From the NCBI GenBank assembly GCA_934454215.1, contig CAKSGG010000046.1:1-22255 (forward strand): a stretch of DNA of 22,255 nucleotides. The letters run 5' to 3'. Shown in pieces: positions 8,672 to 15,998 of the stretch (position 1 is its first letter; every line of letters starts with the position of its first letter). The position numbers and the translations under genes are program-made. The notes under the pieces are model-generated. The model ran no database searches, was not told where the DNA came from, and worked only from the letters and a program-made list of their open reading frames with translations. The stretch comes from an uncultured Clostridia bacterium. GTDB lineage: Bacteria > Bacillota > Clostridia > UBA1381.

Positions 8672-9127
8672 TTATTTTCTCTTGTATATACATATTTTAT
8701 GCGGCTCTACCTTTAATACCGCAGATACCGCTTCGGTAAGCTGGCGTTTGATTTTTATATCGTCAGCGCCGTCCGCAGTAACAATTACGCCCTTTACGGT
8801 CGGATTGCTCTGATTTATGACCATCGGTTCTCCTCCCGCCATAACCGCCTTTTCATCATATGTTGTATCGTTTTTGCGTTTTTCATAAGCTATATCTTTT
8901 TCACCGGTGTTTTCATATGTAATCATCACGCTTACGTTACCTGCTCCGTCTATATCCGAAAGTATATTTTCAAGCCTTTCTTCCTGAATATCAGAAGTTT
9001 TTATATCCTCCTTTCCGTTATCCTTTTCCGAAAAAGCTGTCATGAATATTATTCCTATGATAAGAACACATATAATCATAAGATTATTTTTGTTTTTCAG
9101 AAATTTTAATACTTCTTCCTTATTCAT
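8672..9127 (-). CDS. spoIIIAG: Stage III sporulation protein AG
   Basis: A 151-residue SpoIIIAG. One membrane helix (about residues 14-32) is followed by a short linker and a ring-building domain with LENILSDIDGAGNVSVMITYE and NPTVKGVIVTADGADDIKIKRQLTEAVSAVLKVEPHKICIYK, both typical of the family. SpoIIIAG forms the large ring of the mother cell-forespore channel. It is shorter than the roughly 230-residue Bacillus protein, as I recall is common in Clostridia. Its start overlaps the 3' end of spoIIIAF by 8 bases. Confidence 0.94.
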   Translation of the reverse strand: MNKEEVLKFLKNKNNLMIICVLIIGIIFMTAFSEKDNGKEDIKTSDIQEERLENILSDIDGAGNVSVMITYENTGEKDIAYEKRKNDTTYDEKAVMAGGEPMVINQSNPTVKGVIVTADGADDIKIKRQLTEAVSAVLKVEPHKICIYKRK

Positions 9128-9569
9128 ATTCCACCTCGTCCTTTTTTATTCCGTAAATCTCACAAAGACGCAATGTTTTTTTTACATCTCCGTCAGACCC
9201 AGATATTTTTATATATGATATTCTCTCTATTTCACCTTTATCATTTACCGATAACTCAACGCTTGCTTTTATATTTTCATTAAACTCATCTTTAAATCTT
9301 TTTTCTATATCCGTTTCAATCCTGCTATGCAGTTGTTGGGTTATAAAATCCCGTTCAATCGCCTCATAGTCGGTGATTTCGTCATAAAAATTATCAAATC
9401 CCGCAAACAAATCCGTATTTGTAAGCTTTGAAACAGGCGCTATTATACAGCTTATTATGATAAAGCCCGTTATAACGGAAATATATTTACGCCATTTATC
9501 GGGAGCAAGTATATTCGCCATTGCAGAAAGAATTGTAGCACCTATTACGGTTATTATGTACTGTTTCAT
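9120..9569 (-). CDS. spoIIIAF: Stage III sporulation protein AF
   Basis: A 149-residue SpoIIIAF. Two hydrophobic helices (about residues 3-21 and 29-48, the second with the conserved ..ISVITGFIIISCIIAPVSKL) precede a soluble domain with an amphipathic helix (FITQQLHSRIETDIEKRF) and a C-terminal segment typical of the ring-building folds in this operon. GAAAGG lies 9 bases upstream of the ATG. It is separated from spoIIIAE by 365 bases filled with a tandem repeat array, in contrast to all other junctions of the AA-AG genes, which overlap or nearly touch. Confidence 0.9.
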   Translation of the reverse strand: MKQYIITVIGATILSAMANILAPDKWRKYISVITGFIIISCIIAPVSKLTNTDLFAGFDNFYDEITDYEAIERDFITQQLHSRIETDIEKRFKDEFNENIKASVELSVNDKGEIERISYIKISGSDGDVKKTLRLCEIYGIKKDEVEYE

Positions 9570-9600
9570 ATCAGACTACCTTTCTTTGTTAGAAAAAAAT

Positions 9601-9930
9601 GCGACGTTTGTTCCGTTTTGTCACATGAAAAAGGAATAAGCATTTTACATAAAGTTAAGTCACAAATGTATATATAATATTCAAGTGCTTAAATTTGTAA
9701 TAAAATGCGACGCTTGTTCCGTTCCGTCACATGAAAAAGAAACAAGCAGTTCGCACGAAGTTAAGCCGCAGACGTATATATAATACTTCAAGTGCTTAAG
9801 TTCGTGATGAAATGCGTCGCTTGCTCTGCTCCGTCACATGAAAAAGAAACAAGCAGTTCGCACGAAGTTAAGCCGCAGACGTATATATAATACTTCAAGC
9901 GCTTAAGTTCGTGATGAAATGCGTCGCTTA
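9601..9930. repeat. Three tandem ~107-bp structured repeats inside the spoIIIA operon
   Basis: Unit 1 is 9601-9706 (106 bp), unit 2 is 9707-9813 and unit 3 is 9814-9920 (107 bp each), then a 10-base start of a fourth unit ends at 9930, four bases from the spoIIIAE stop codon. Units 2 and 3 differ at five positions; unit 1 is more diverged (about a quarter of positions). Each unit holds two inverted repeats: in unit 2, GCTTGTT/AACAAGC (9712-9718 with 9741-9747) and, after it, CACGAAGTTAAG/CTTAAGTTCGTG with one mismatch. No open frame crosses the array. It fills the whole spoIIIAE-spoIIIAF gap. Confidence 0.93.
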
Positions 9931-9934
9931 TTTT

Positions 9935-11008
9935 TTATGTGTGGTTTGTAAAAATTATCATCAGGCTTATATTTATCAAAAATAAAACAACCGTCATAAT
10001 CACAACCCCGAACACTGTCGTAACAGCCTCGCTTATTTCCCAAAGCATTTTACTGATTCTGCTGTCAGTAACGGGTTCGGCAACCGCAGCCGCTATTTTC
10101 AGTATCAGTTGAATTATAAATATTTTTATAACGGGCAATGCGCAAAGAGTCAATATTACTATGATACCTGCCGAGCCTACGGCATTTTTCATAAGCCTTG
10201 TACCGCTTATGATTGTTTCCAATGTATCCGACAAAAAACCTCCGACGACAGGAACAAGACTTCCTACGGCAAATTTTACCGCTTTTGCGCTCATTGCGTC
10301 CAATGCAGGTGCGTTAAATCCATATATGGTGCTTATACCCGTAAACAATGTGATTATAGCCGCCATAAGCCATTTTGTTACGGAACGTATAACCTTGCAG
10401 AAATTTGTAAGCTGTACTTTATCGCTTATACCCCCAACCACTCCCAATATCGCACTGAATGTCATAAGCGGTACAAGAGTACTGTTTATCAGTATAGATA
10501 CAATATACACCGCCCCCGACAATACAGGACGAAACGCCACCGCACTGACAGGCGCTCCGCTTGCAGCAACCGCAAGCATAAAAGCAGGCGAAAGCTTTGT
10601 TATAAAATCCGTCATTTTTCCTATAACCTCCGAGGCATACCCCAAAGCAGTCGTAAAGCATTGCAGACTAAGACCGCTCATCATGGTAAAACAAGCAAAA
10701 AAGGCAGCCTCAGAACCCGTCTTTGCACCGAACGATGACGAAAGCATATTAACAACCGCACTCAATACCGAAATCAAAAGCAAGGTCACAACAATTTTTG
10801 CACTGTTTCTGATTTCTATTGTAAAATCATTTGCGATATTGTTTATTATTTTTACAGGATTAATCGTAAAATCACCCGACTGAATCGAATCCACGGTTTC
10901 ATTAAAAAACGTCTCTCCCTCTATATACGGAGAAACCTCTGTGTCGGCATATGCGGCTGCGGTAAAGATAAAAAAAATCAAAACCATGCAAAAAACAAGC
11001 TTTTTCAA
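9935..11008 (-). CDS. spoIIIAE: Stage III sporulation protein AE
   Basis: A 357-residue polytopic membrane protein. A signal-like N-terminus (MKKLVFCMVLIFFIFTAAAYA) is followed by a short outside region and about six to eight hydrophobic helices. Family-typical stretches are LPAFMLAVAA-like KLSPAFMLAVAASG, PVLSGAVYIVSILINSTLVPLMTFSAILGVVGGIS, and SGTRLMKNAVGSAGIIVILTLCALPVIKI. SpoIIIAE is an essential membrane part of the SpoIIIA-SpoIIQ complex. Its start overlaps the stop of spoIIIAD by 4 bases (ATGA type), implying translational coupling. Downstream lies the tandem repeat array. Confidence 0.94.
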   Translation of the reverse strand: MKKLVFCMVLIFFIFTAAAYADTEVSPYIEGETFFNETVDSIQSGDFTINPVKIINNIANDFTIEIRNSAKIVVTLLLISVLSAVVNMLSSSFGAKTGSEAAFFACFTMMSGLSLQCFTTALGYASEVIGKMTDFITKLSPAFMLAVAASGAPVSAVAFRPVLSGAVYIVSILINSTLVPLMTFSAILGVVGGISDKVQLTNFCKVIRSVTKWLMAAIITLFTGISTIYGFNAPALDAMSAKAVKFAVGSLVPVVGGFLSDTLETIISGTRLMKNAVGSAGIIVILTLCALPVIKIFIIQLILKIAAAVAEPVTDSRISKMLWEISEAVTTVFGVVIMTVVLFLINISLMIIFTNHT

Positions 11009-11397
11009 ATTTTATTCACCGCCTCTATACATACGTTTAAAAATGAAGTTATTATAGGTATTGTCAGATATAATATAAATATTTTCCCTGCAAGCTCTAT
11101 TTTCGATGCAATAGAACCTTCTCCGCAGTCGCGCAGCAGCTCACCGCCGAACTGAGATATGTACGCCACTCCGACAACCTTTAAAATTATTGTAAAATAT
11201 TTTATATCCACACCGCTTTTTTCTGTTATATAACGAATACTTTTTATAACGCTCAGCAGACAGTCAATCGAACCGCTCATGATAACAACAGCCGTAACAA
11301 GCCCCGCAAGCATGGCATACTCTCTTTTGTATTCCTTTAAAAACATTGATATTACCGCACCGGTTATACCTATAAGAATTAGTTTGAATATATCCAT
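11005..11397 (-). CDS. spoIIIAD: Stage III sporulation protein AD
   Basis: A 130-residue membrane protein with four hydrophobic segments and the pattern FLKEYKREYAMLAGLVTAVVI, then VDIKYFTIILKVVGVAYISQFGGELLRDCGEGSIASKIELAGK, which is highly characteristic of SpoIIIAD. It starts 2 bases after the spoIIIAC stop codon and overlaps spoIIIAE by 4 bases. Confidence 0.95.
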   Translation of the reverse strand: MDIFKLILIGITGAVISMFLKEYKREYAMLAGLVTAVVIMSGSIDCLLSVIKSIRYITEKSGVDIKYFTIILKVVGVAYISQFGGELLRDCGEGSIASKIELAGKIFILYLTIPIITSFLNVCIEAVNKI

Positions 11398-11399
11398 CT

Positions 11400-11594
11400 T
11401 TATAAATTAAACATACTTTTTATCGTATTGAACAAATCGCTTATCTCTCTCGATACTATTACCAATGCCGCAACAAGTCCCGCTATCGTAACCAAAAGCG
11501 CCATTTCATCACGTCCGGCACGGCTCAAAAGCTGATTTAAAACAGCTACAATAATGCCCAGTCCCGCTATCTGAAATATCAAATCCACATTCAA
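11400..11594 (-). CDS. spoIIIAC: Stage III sporulation protein AC
   Basis: A 64-residue protein with two membrane helices and the near-invariant SpoIIIAC start MNVDLIFQIAGLGIIVAVLNQLLSRAG-like pattern, ending with SREISDLFNTIKSMFNL. Length equals the family norm. It sits 14 bases behind spoIIIAB and 2 bases before spoIIIAD, whose fold is related. Confidence 0.95.
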   Translation of the reverse strand: MNVDLIFQIAGLGIIVAVLNQLLSRAGRDEMALLVTIAGLVAALVIVSREISDLFNTIKSMFNL

Positions 11595-11608
11595 AGCACA
11601 TCACATCC

Positions 11609-12097
11609 CTAAATAAATACTAATATTAAAAAAATTCCTGTCAGCACACCGCCGCCCGAATACAAACGGCATAATTTGTCCATATCGTATTTTGCGGCTT
11701 TTATATGTAAATCCAGAATATTTCTGACGCCCTCGATATTTTTTATCTGATGTTCAACGTCTGTCATTCCGATACGTTCTTTCAGCATAAGAATTGTATC
11801 TATGTCTCCAACAGCAAGACATAGACGTGCCGAATATTTTTTCACTGCCGCTGTCAATGCGGATTTTACACCGTCTCTTTCAATATGTTTTGCCGCTTCT
11901 TTCAGCAAAATATTTCCTGTATTTATAAATGCCTGTTTCAGCTCCGTTTCTCTGAACGCTATTTCAGTACTCAGCAATTCAAGCGCATTTTGGAAATCGC
12001 ATAATGAGTGATACCTTGTTTTTAACTGCATACTTTTTTTAAGTCCCACATAAAAACAAGCTCCGCCCGTCATCAGACTTCCGATAATTTTAAACAT
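11609..12097 (-). CDS. spoIIIAB: Stage III sporulation protein AB
   Basis: A 162-residue SpoIIIAB. N-terminal membrane segment (residues about 1-19), then a soluble helical domain with LKTRYHSLCDFQNALELLSTEI-type pattern and LKERIGMTDVEHQIKNIEGV, then a C-terminal membrane helix (GGGVLTGIFLILVFI). The family resembles GspF-like platform proteins. Its start overlaps the spoIIIAA 3' end by 8 bases. Confidence 0.93.
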   Translation of the reverse strand: MFKIIGSLMTGGACFYVGLKKSMQLKTRYHSLCDFQNALELLSTEIAFRETELKQAFINTGNILLKEAAKHIERDGVKSALTAAVKKYSARLCLAVGDIDTILMLKERIGMTDVEHQIKNIEGVRNILDLHIKAAKYDMDKLCRLYSGGGVLTGIFLILVFI

Positions 12098-13022
12098 TAA
12101 AATCCTCCCCTTTGCAGATTTTTTCTATTGTTCCCGCACCGTTTCGCTTTGACAGTATACATATTAATTCAAAAAATTTTAAACATTCCGAAAAATCCTT
12201 TCTTTTTTGAACCTGTTCCAAATTCAGACCGTGAATACTTGTGATGATTTTAACTCCGCTGTTTATAATAGATTCAATAGCCGATATATCTTCATGTTTC
12301 CCGATTTCATCCGTAATAATAACCTCGGGTGACATAGAACGCAGTACCATAAGCATACCGTCACTCTTTTTCACTCCGTCCATAACATCCGTAAAAACGC
12401 CGAGATTGAACTGCATCGCTCCTCCGCTGACCGCCGCTATCTCACTGCGCTCGTCCACAATACATACCCGCCTTCCGCTTTGAGACAGTATTCTTGCCAT
12501 ATCGCGCAGCATTGTTGTTTTTCCTGCACCCGGCGGTGAAATAATAAGCGTATTTTTTACATTGTCATTTTGTATAACGCTCTTTGAAAGCTCTTCTGCT
12601 GCGCCGATACATTCACAGCTCAATCTGTAATTAAGTGCCGATATATCTTTTATAAAATCGACTTGTCCGTTTTTTATAACGCCTGTACCGCATATTCCTA
12701 TACGATGTCCGCCGTCAATAGTAATAAACCCTTCCGCTATCGTATGCTTTCTTGCATATACGGAGGATTTTGAAGCAAGCTCCAATGCTTCCTCTATATG
12801 CGTCTTTGTAACCTTTACCGCCCCTTTGGGGGTTCGTGTCAAAACTCCGGCAGGATTAAGAAAATATTTTCCGTCACTGTAACAGAAATAAAGCGGCTTT
12901 CCCAACCCCATATGTATCTCATACGCTTCATCAAAATTTATCTTATACATATATTTTCGCAGCCCCGACGGCATATAATTTAAAATACCTTTTTCGGCTG
13001 TGTTATTATTTACGGTATACAT
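12090..13022 (-). CDS. spoIIIAA: Stage III sporulation protein AA (ATPase)
   Basis: A 310-residue AAA-type secretion ATPase. The Walker A motif SPPGAGKTT is at 162-170, DERSE at 190-194, Walker B VIITDEIG at 234-241, and a conserved histidine in TSIHG follows. It is the predicted motor of the SpoIIIA-SpoIIQ channel in the mother cell. AAGGA lies 7 bases before the ATG. First gene of the operon; a candidate sigma-E promoter lies 34-64 bases upstream. Confidence 0.95.
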   Translation of the reverse strand: MYTVNNNTAEKGILNYMPSGLRKYMYKINFDEAYEIHMGLGKPLYFCYSDGKYFLNPAGVLTRTPKGAVKVTKTHIEEALELASKSSVYARKHTIAEGFITIDGGHRIGICGTGVIKNGQVDFIKDISALNYRLSCECIGAAEELSKSVIQNDNVKNTLIISPPGAGKTTMLRDMARILSQSGRRVCIVDERSEIAAVSGGAMQFNLGVFTDVMDGVKKSDGMLMVLRSMSPEVIITDEIGKHEDISAIESIINSGVKIITSIHGLNLEQVQKRKDFSECLKFFELICILSKRNGAGTIEKICKGEDFNV

Positions 13023-13055
13023 TTCTTTTTCCTTTCTTTTATATGGCTATTTATA

Positions 13056-13086
13056 TATGTATATTAAAAATAAGGACAGGATATAA
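13056..13086 (-). promoter_or_regulatory. Candidate sigma-E promoter of spoIIIA
   Basis: On the minus strand TTATA (13086-13082) and TATACATA (13063-13056) are 18 bases apart, resembling the sigma-E consensus (-35 with ATA, -10 like CATACAnT). Known biology says spoIIIA is a sigma-E operon. The match is partial in AT-rich DNA, so this is tentative. Confidence 0.35.
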
Positions 13087-13126
13087 CCGCAACATAACCA
13101 AATTTTATATAATTTCATCTTAGAGA

Positions 13127-13155
13127 TTGATTTTAATTAAAATATATGTTATTAT
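13127..13155 (+). promoter_or_regulatory. Promoter of the secreted stalk-domain gene
   Basis: TTGATT (13127-13132) and TATTAT (13150-13155) with a 17-base spacer and a TGT extended -10. The predicted start is near 13162, about 24 bases before the ATG at 13186, which has GGAGG 6 bases upstream. Confidence 0.55.
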
Positions 13156-13185
13156 ATTAATATAATTATTTTACGGAGGCTTAAT

Positions 13186-14406
13186 ATGAAAAAATTTATA
13201 GCGGCAATTGCCGCATTTACTTTAATTACTCCGTCTGTATTTGCAGCGGATAATTTTGAACAATACAATAAATACGTATATATGCAGTTAAAGCCCGCTG
13301 TGGGGTTGTGTGATATAAACGCTTCTTTTGCAGGGCATGAGGTTGATTATTCGGACGTAAACGATTACTTCGGCGGTTTAATATCGGCAATGAATATCGA
13401 CCTTGACGGAGACGGAAATGATGAGCTTGTGACAATAGAGAGCAAGAATGTAAACGTATACTCCGTTGAAAACGGGAAAGTCGTTAGCCGCGGAAGTATT
13501 GCCGAACGTCTTATCGGTAATGACGGCGAATCTTACGCAAATGTGTTTATAAAAAATAACGGCGCAAAAAATTATTTGGGAATTGAAAAATTCTTTGCCG
13601 GCGGAGGTCAGAACTGTTATCAACTTGAGTTGTTCACGGTTGAAAATTCCGAGCTTAAGTCCGAAATGTACATTTATCACCTCGCAGGTGACGGAGAAGT
13701 ATATGAAAGCGTTTCTCAAAAAGGCATGAGCATATTCTCTCATACAGAGGGCAACGGGCTTTCTACTCTCAGCGACCCGAATAATTATGTTTCGATTTAT
13801 ATGGCGGCACAATCCGTACTGTCACAATACGGCATTAATGAAAAATTCCTTGACAGATATGACAGAATCGGATATACGGACGAAGCATACTTACAGAAAA
13901 AAACCGATAACTACGGAAAAGACCACAAAATATCGGCATCACTGACGGATATAACTCCGATTACATATATATACGGAACAGGTGTAAGAACTGCGCAAAG
14001 ACCTATCGTTATATTCTACGACAGCAGCAGACTAAACGATTTTCTTAAAGAGGTTTATGATATTAAGGTTAAGCTTAACGGAAACGAAATTTCATTTCCC
14101 GACCAAGAGCCTATGATAAAGGACGGCAGAACTCTTGTTCCCGTAAGGGCAATTTTTGAAGCTCTCGGAGCTGAGGTTTCATGGCTTCCGTCCGCTCAAA
14201 AAGTTGTTGCAAATACTGCCGATACAAATATAACAATGACAATAGACCGTTCGGAATATTTCGTAAACGGCGAAAAAAAATACCTTGATGTGCCCGCAAT
14301 GCTGATAAACGGCAGAACAATGGTTCCTGCCAGAGCTTCGGCAGAAGGCTTTGGCTGTAAGGTTGATTGGGACGACGCCTCAAAAACGGTATTGATTACA
14401 AAATAA
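13186..14406 (+). CDS. Secreted stalk-domain protein (copper amine oxidase N-like)
   Basis: A 406-residue exported protein. Signal peptide MKKFIAAIAAFTLITPSVFA with likely cleavage after residue 20. The middle region (about 25-280) is unassigned apart from an acidic calcium-site-like stretch, DLDGDGNDEL (about 72-81), of the kind found in VCBS/FG-GAP proteins. The C-terminus (about 290-406) is a stalk domain with the two internal repeats DGRTLVPVRAIFEALGAEVSW and NGRTMVPARASAEGFGCKVDW. Despite the family name no copper chemistry is implied; these domains are common on secreted Clostridia proteins. Transcribed divergently from spoIIIA. The function is unknown; surface sensing or wall binding is inference only. 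Confidence 0.85.
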   Translation: MKKFIAAIAAFTLITPSVFAADNFEQYNKYVYMQLKPAVGLCDINASFAGHEVDYSDVNDYFGGLISAMNIDLDGDGNDELVTIESKNVNVYSVENGKVVSRGSIAERLIGNDGESYANVFIKNNGAKNYLGIEKFFAGGGQNCYQLELFTVENSELKSEMYIYHLAGDGEVYESVSQKGMSIFSHTEGNGLSTLSDPNNYVSIYMAAQSVLSQYGINEKFLDRYDRIGYTDEAYLQKKTDNYGKDHKISASLTDITPITYIYGTGVRTAQRPIVIFYDSSRLNDFLKEVYDIKVKLNGNEISFPDQEPMIKDGRTLVPVRAIFEALGAEVSWLPSAQKVVANTADTNITMTIDRSEYFVNGEKKYLDVPAMLINGRTMVPARASAEGFGCKVDWDDASKTVLITK

Positions 14407-14412
14407 ATATTC

Positions 14413-14449
14413 AAAAAAATGCACGGGTTAAAATAACCTGTGCATTTTT
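14413..14449 (+). terminator. Bidirectional terminator between convergent secreted-protein genes
   Basis: A 16-base stem (14415-14430 with 14434-14449) with an AAA loop. The single imperfect pair is G-U in the plus-strand RNA and C-A in the minus-strand RNA. It ends in a run of five T on the plus strand and seven T on the minus strand, so it can stop transcription from both sides, though it fits the plus-strand gene best. Confidence 0.85.
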
Positions 14450-14455
14450 GTTTAT

Positions 14456-14965
14456 TTAGTCCGCAACTTCTTCAGGTCCCATTGACCAAGTACTTGCCCC
14501 TCCTATACATTCAATATATTTGCTGTCTTTATATACTCTGTACTTTGCAATACCGTCCGCATTTTTTGTCACTTTGGCATTTACCAAATAATAACTGCCC
14601 TTATCGTGACAATTATATTCATATCTAAAGTATTGATTACTTTCAGGACCTATTTGATTTTTTACAAGCTCAATCGCCCAATTACCCGACTGATTTTTTA
14701 AATACTGTTCCCATTTCTGAATCCTTGCTTTTGTTCCGTCCAGATAATCAAGCGCATATTTCTGCTGTCCCTCATTCATGCTGCCCCAGTTTGCGTCACA
14801 GAACCATTGAAATTCGTCTTTTGCCTCATAATACAAGCCTTGATTGAAATAATTAATTCCCTTTGCCATTCCGTTGTCAAAGTCATTTCTTGTCATTGCA
14901 AATACTGACATATTTGCTGTCAGCGCAAGCAGTGTCACTATTGCAATTTTACTTAAATTTCTCAT
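14456..14965 (-). CDS. Small secreted protein of unknown function
   Basis: A 169-residue exported protein; I do not recognise the family. Signal peptide MRNLSKIAIVTLLALTANMSVFA (likely cleavage after residue 23). The next part (about 30-85) is helical and resembles one TPR-like repeat (FNQGLYYEAKDEFQWFCDANWG). The C-terminal half (about 90-160) is rich in Tyr and looks like beta strands (QYFRYEYNCHDKGSYYLVNA, KYRVYKDSKY). GAGGAAG lies upstream of the ATG, 14 bases after the stop of the stalk/NPCBM gene, so the two form an operon under the structured leader at 15739-15900. Confidence 0.75.
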   Translation of the reverse strand: MRNLSKIAIVTLLALTANMSVFAMTRNDFDNGMAKGINYFNQGLYYEAKDEFQWFCDANWGSMNEGQQKYALDYLDGTKARIQKWEQYLKNQSGNWAIELVKNQIGPESNQYFRYEYNCHDKGSYYLVNAKVTKNADGIAKYRVYKDSKYIECIGGASTWSMGPEEVAD

Positions 14966-14979
14966 ACTAATCTTCCTCT

Positions 14980-15699
14980 TTATTCAAATTTACCCTCTGA
15001 GAAACCATATGAAGGATCATAATGCATATTATTCGACGGACCATTACCTACGGTAATTTTCATTTGCAAGGCATTGTTAAGCGGTATTGTTATTTTCTGA
15101 GCAACATCGTCATATTTTAATTCCTTTGTATACGCAATAATTCCGTCAAGATAAACATTCAACTTTGCGTTTGCGGCAGGAGTATCATCGATGTGTCCTA
15201 CTGTAAATGTGAGCTGCTTGTATTTACCGTTAAGATTAAACAATGCCCACCTACAGTCATCACCTATTGTTATTTTTTCAAACACAAATCCGTTGGTATA
15301 TTTCTGACCCGACATGGTGAAATATTTATTATCCGTAAGTCTGTATTCCGTTCCTCCTTCATATTGATACGGACCGCACACATCAAGCCAGTTTTCAACC
15401 TGACCGGGCTTTGCGCCGAGATAAATAACCTTTTCCACTCCGTCCCATGTTACTTCTTTTCCGATAGCCTGACCGACAGCTCTTACAGGCAGATATGTCG
15501 TGCCGTTATATATAAACGGCTCAACCGGCTGTCCGTTTGCATCCTTAGGCTGAACCTCTTCGCCATCCATAAAAATCTTTATGTCCGAATATCCAACCTC
15601 AATTAATTCGCTTGCATTTTTTGCAAGAACCGCACCTCCCGTAAGCAATGAACCTACAAGTATACCGGCAAGCAAGCCTTGAACTTTTTCTTTTACCAT
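14980..15699 (-). CDS. Secreted stalk-domain protein with NPCBM-like carbohydrate-binding domain
   Basis: A 239-residue protein with an N-terminal hydrophobic signal or anchor (about 8-26). A stalk domain (about 36-95) has KIFMDGEEVQP and YNGTTYLPVRAVGQAIGKEVTW. The C-terminal region (about 102-235) resembles an NPCBM/NEW2 beta-sandwich, with KQLTFTVGHIDDT, LNVYLDG and PLNNALQMKITV. NPCBM-type domains bind carbohydrate in known relatives. GGAGG lies 8 bases before the ATG. It is the first gene after a long structured leader with its own strong promoter, so expression is probably controlled by attenuation. Confidence 0.85.
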   Translation of the reverse strand: MVKEKVQGLLAGILVGSLLTGGAVLAKNASELIEVGYSDIKIFMDGEEVQPKDANGQPVEPFIYNGTTYLPVRAVGQAIGKEVTWDGVEKVIYLGAKPGQVENWLDVCGPYQYEGGTEYRLTDNKYFTMSGQKYTNGFVFEKITIGDDCRWALFNLNGKYKQLTFTVGHIDDTPAANAKLNVYLDGIIAYTKELKYDDVAQKITIPLNNALQMKITVGNGPSNNMHYDPSYGFSEGKFE

Positions 15700-15738
15700 G
15701 TTTTTTTCCTCCTTGTATTTTTATTTATATAATTAAAA

Positions 15739-15900
15739 ATGCGCCAATCCGAAGATTAGCGCATAAAAAACGCAAAACTCCGAATTGTCGCCAAACAAAT
15801 CTCAATATCTTAATTTACAGACATGAAAATAGAGCTGTGCATTTTTTGCATAAAAATACACGTCTATAAATTAAGTTTCAAATATTCAGATTTGTTTGGC
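15739..15900 (-). ncRNA. Candidate cis-regulatory leader RNA (riboswitch-like attenuator)
   Basis: In the minus-strand RNA, P1 pairs 15900-15888 with 15802-15790 (13 bp). P2 pairs 15875-15862 with 15822-15809 (13 canonical pairs plus one U-G). P3 pairs 15861-15852 with 15846-15837 (nine canonical plus one U-G), capped by AUGCA. Five more pairs (AAUAU/AUAUU) extend P1. A terminator follows: 15764-15754 with 15749-15739, one U-G, a C(UUCG)G loop, then a short U run. An antiterminator can instead pair CAAUUCGGAG (15787-15778) with CUUCGGAUUG (15754-15745), eight canonical pairs plus two G-U, excluding the terminator. I recognise no known riboswitch class. The three wobble pairs in P2, P3 and the terminator would be A-C on the other strand, so the structure belongs to this transcript. 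Confidence 0.7.
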
Positions 15901-15907
15901 AATTTAT

Positions 15908-15936
15908 ATTATAACATAACTTTCCATATTTGTAAA
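15908..15936 (-). promoter_or_regulatory. Strong promoter of the stalk/NPCBM operon
   Basis: TTTACA (15936-15931), 17-base spacer ending in TGT, and perfect TATAAT (15913-15908). The predicted start at G15900 is exactly the first base of stem P1 of the leader RNA. Confidence 0.75.
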
Positions 15937-15953
15937 TACATTTTGTATATTTT

Positions 15954-15994
15954 TATAAAAAAAGAACCATTTAACAAAAATTAAATGGTTCTTT
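15954..15994 (-). terminator. Intrinsic terminator of the nagA-nagB/ROK operon
   Basis: A perfect 14-bp stem (15994-15981 with 15974-15961) with a 6-base loop, followed on the minus strand by a run of seven T. It begins 4 bases after the stop codon of the NagB-ROK gene. Confidence 0.88.
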
Positions 15995-15998
15995 ATAT

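Noticed and set aside
9601..9930. Possible CRISPR array
   Set aside because: The repeats are ~107 bp, directly adjacent with no unique spacers, and no cas genes are present.
9624..9935. Short open frames beginning ATGAAAAAG in each tandem repeat (plus strand)
   Set aside because: Unit 1 stops after a few codons, there is no ribosome binding site, and substitutions between units do not spare reading frame; the array is better explained as non-coding.
10109..10883. Two long plus-strand open frames (10109-10738 and 10161-10883)
   Set aside because: They lie entirely opposite spoIIIAE, have no ribosome binding sites and low-complexity shadow composition; spoIIIAE is unambiguous.
13378..13812. 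Minus-strand open frame inside the stalk-domain gene
   Set aside because: Opposite a gene with a signal peptide, ribosome binding site and recognised C-terminal domain; no supporting signals of its own.
15740..15800. Resemblance of ACGCAAAACTCCG (plus strand) to the c-di-GMP-I riboswitch motif
   Set aside because: Only a short stretch is similar, the second conserved half of that riboswitch is missing, and it is on the strand opposite to the promoter and wobble evidence.
15790..15900. Long inverted repeat read as a MITE or transposon remnant
   Set aside because: No clear target-site duplication is visible, and the promoter start, wobble-strand bias and adjoining terminator/antiterminator fit a leader RNA better; a genome search for copies would settle it.
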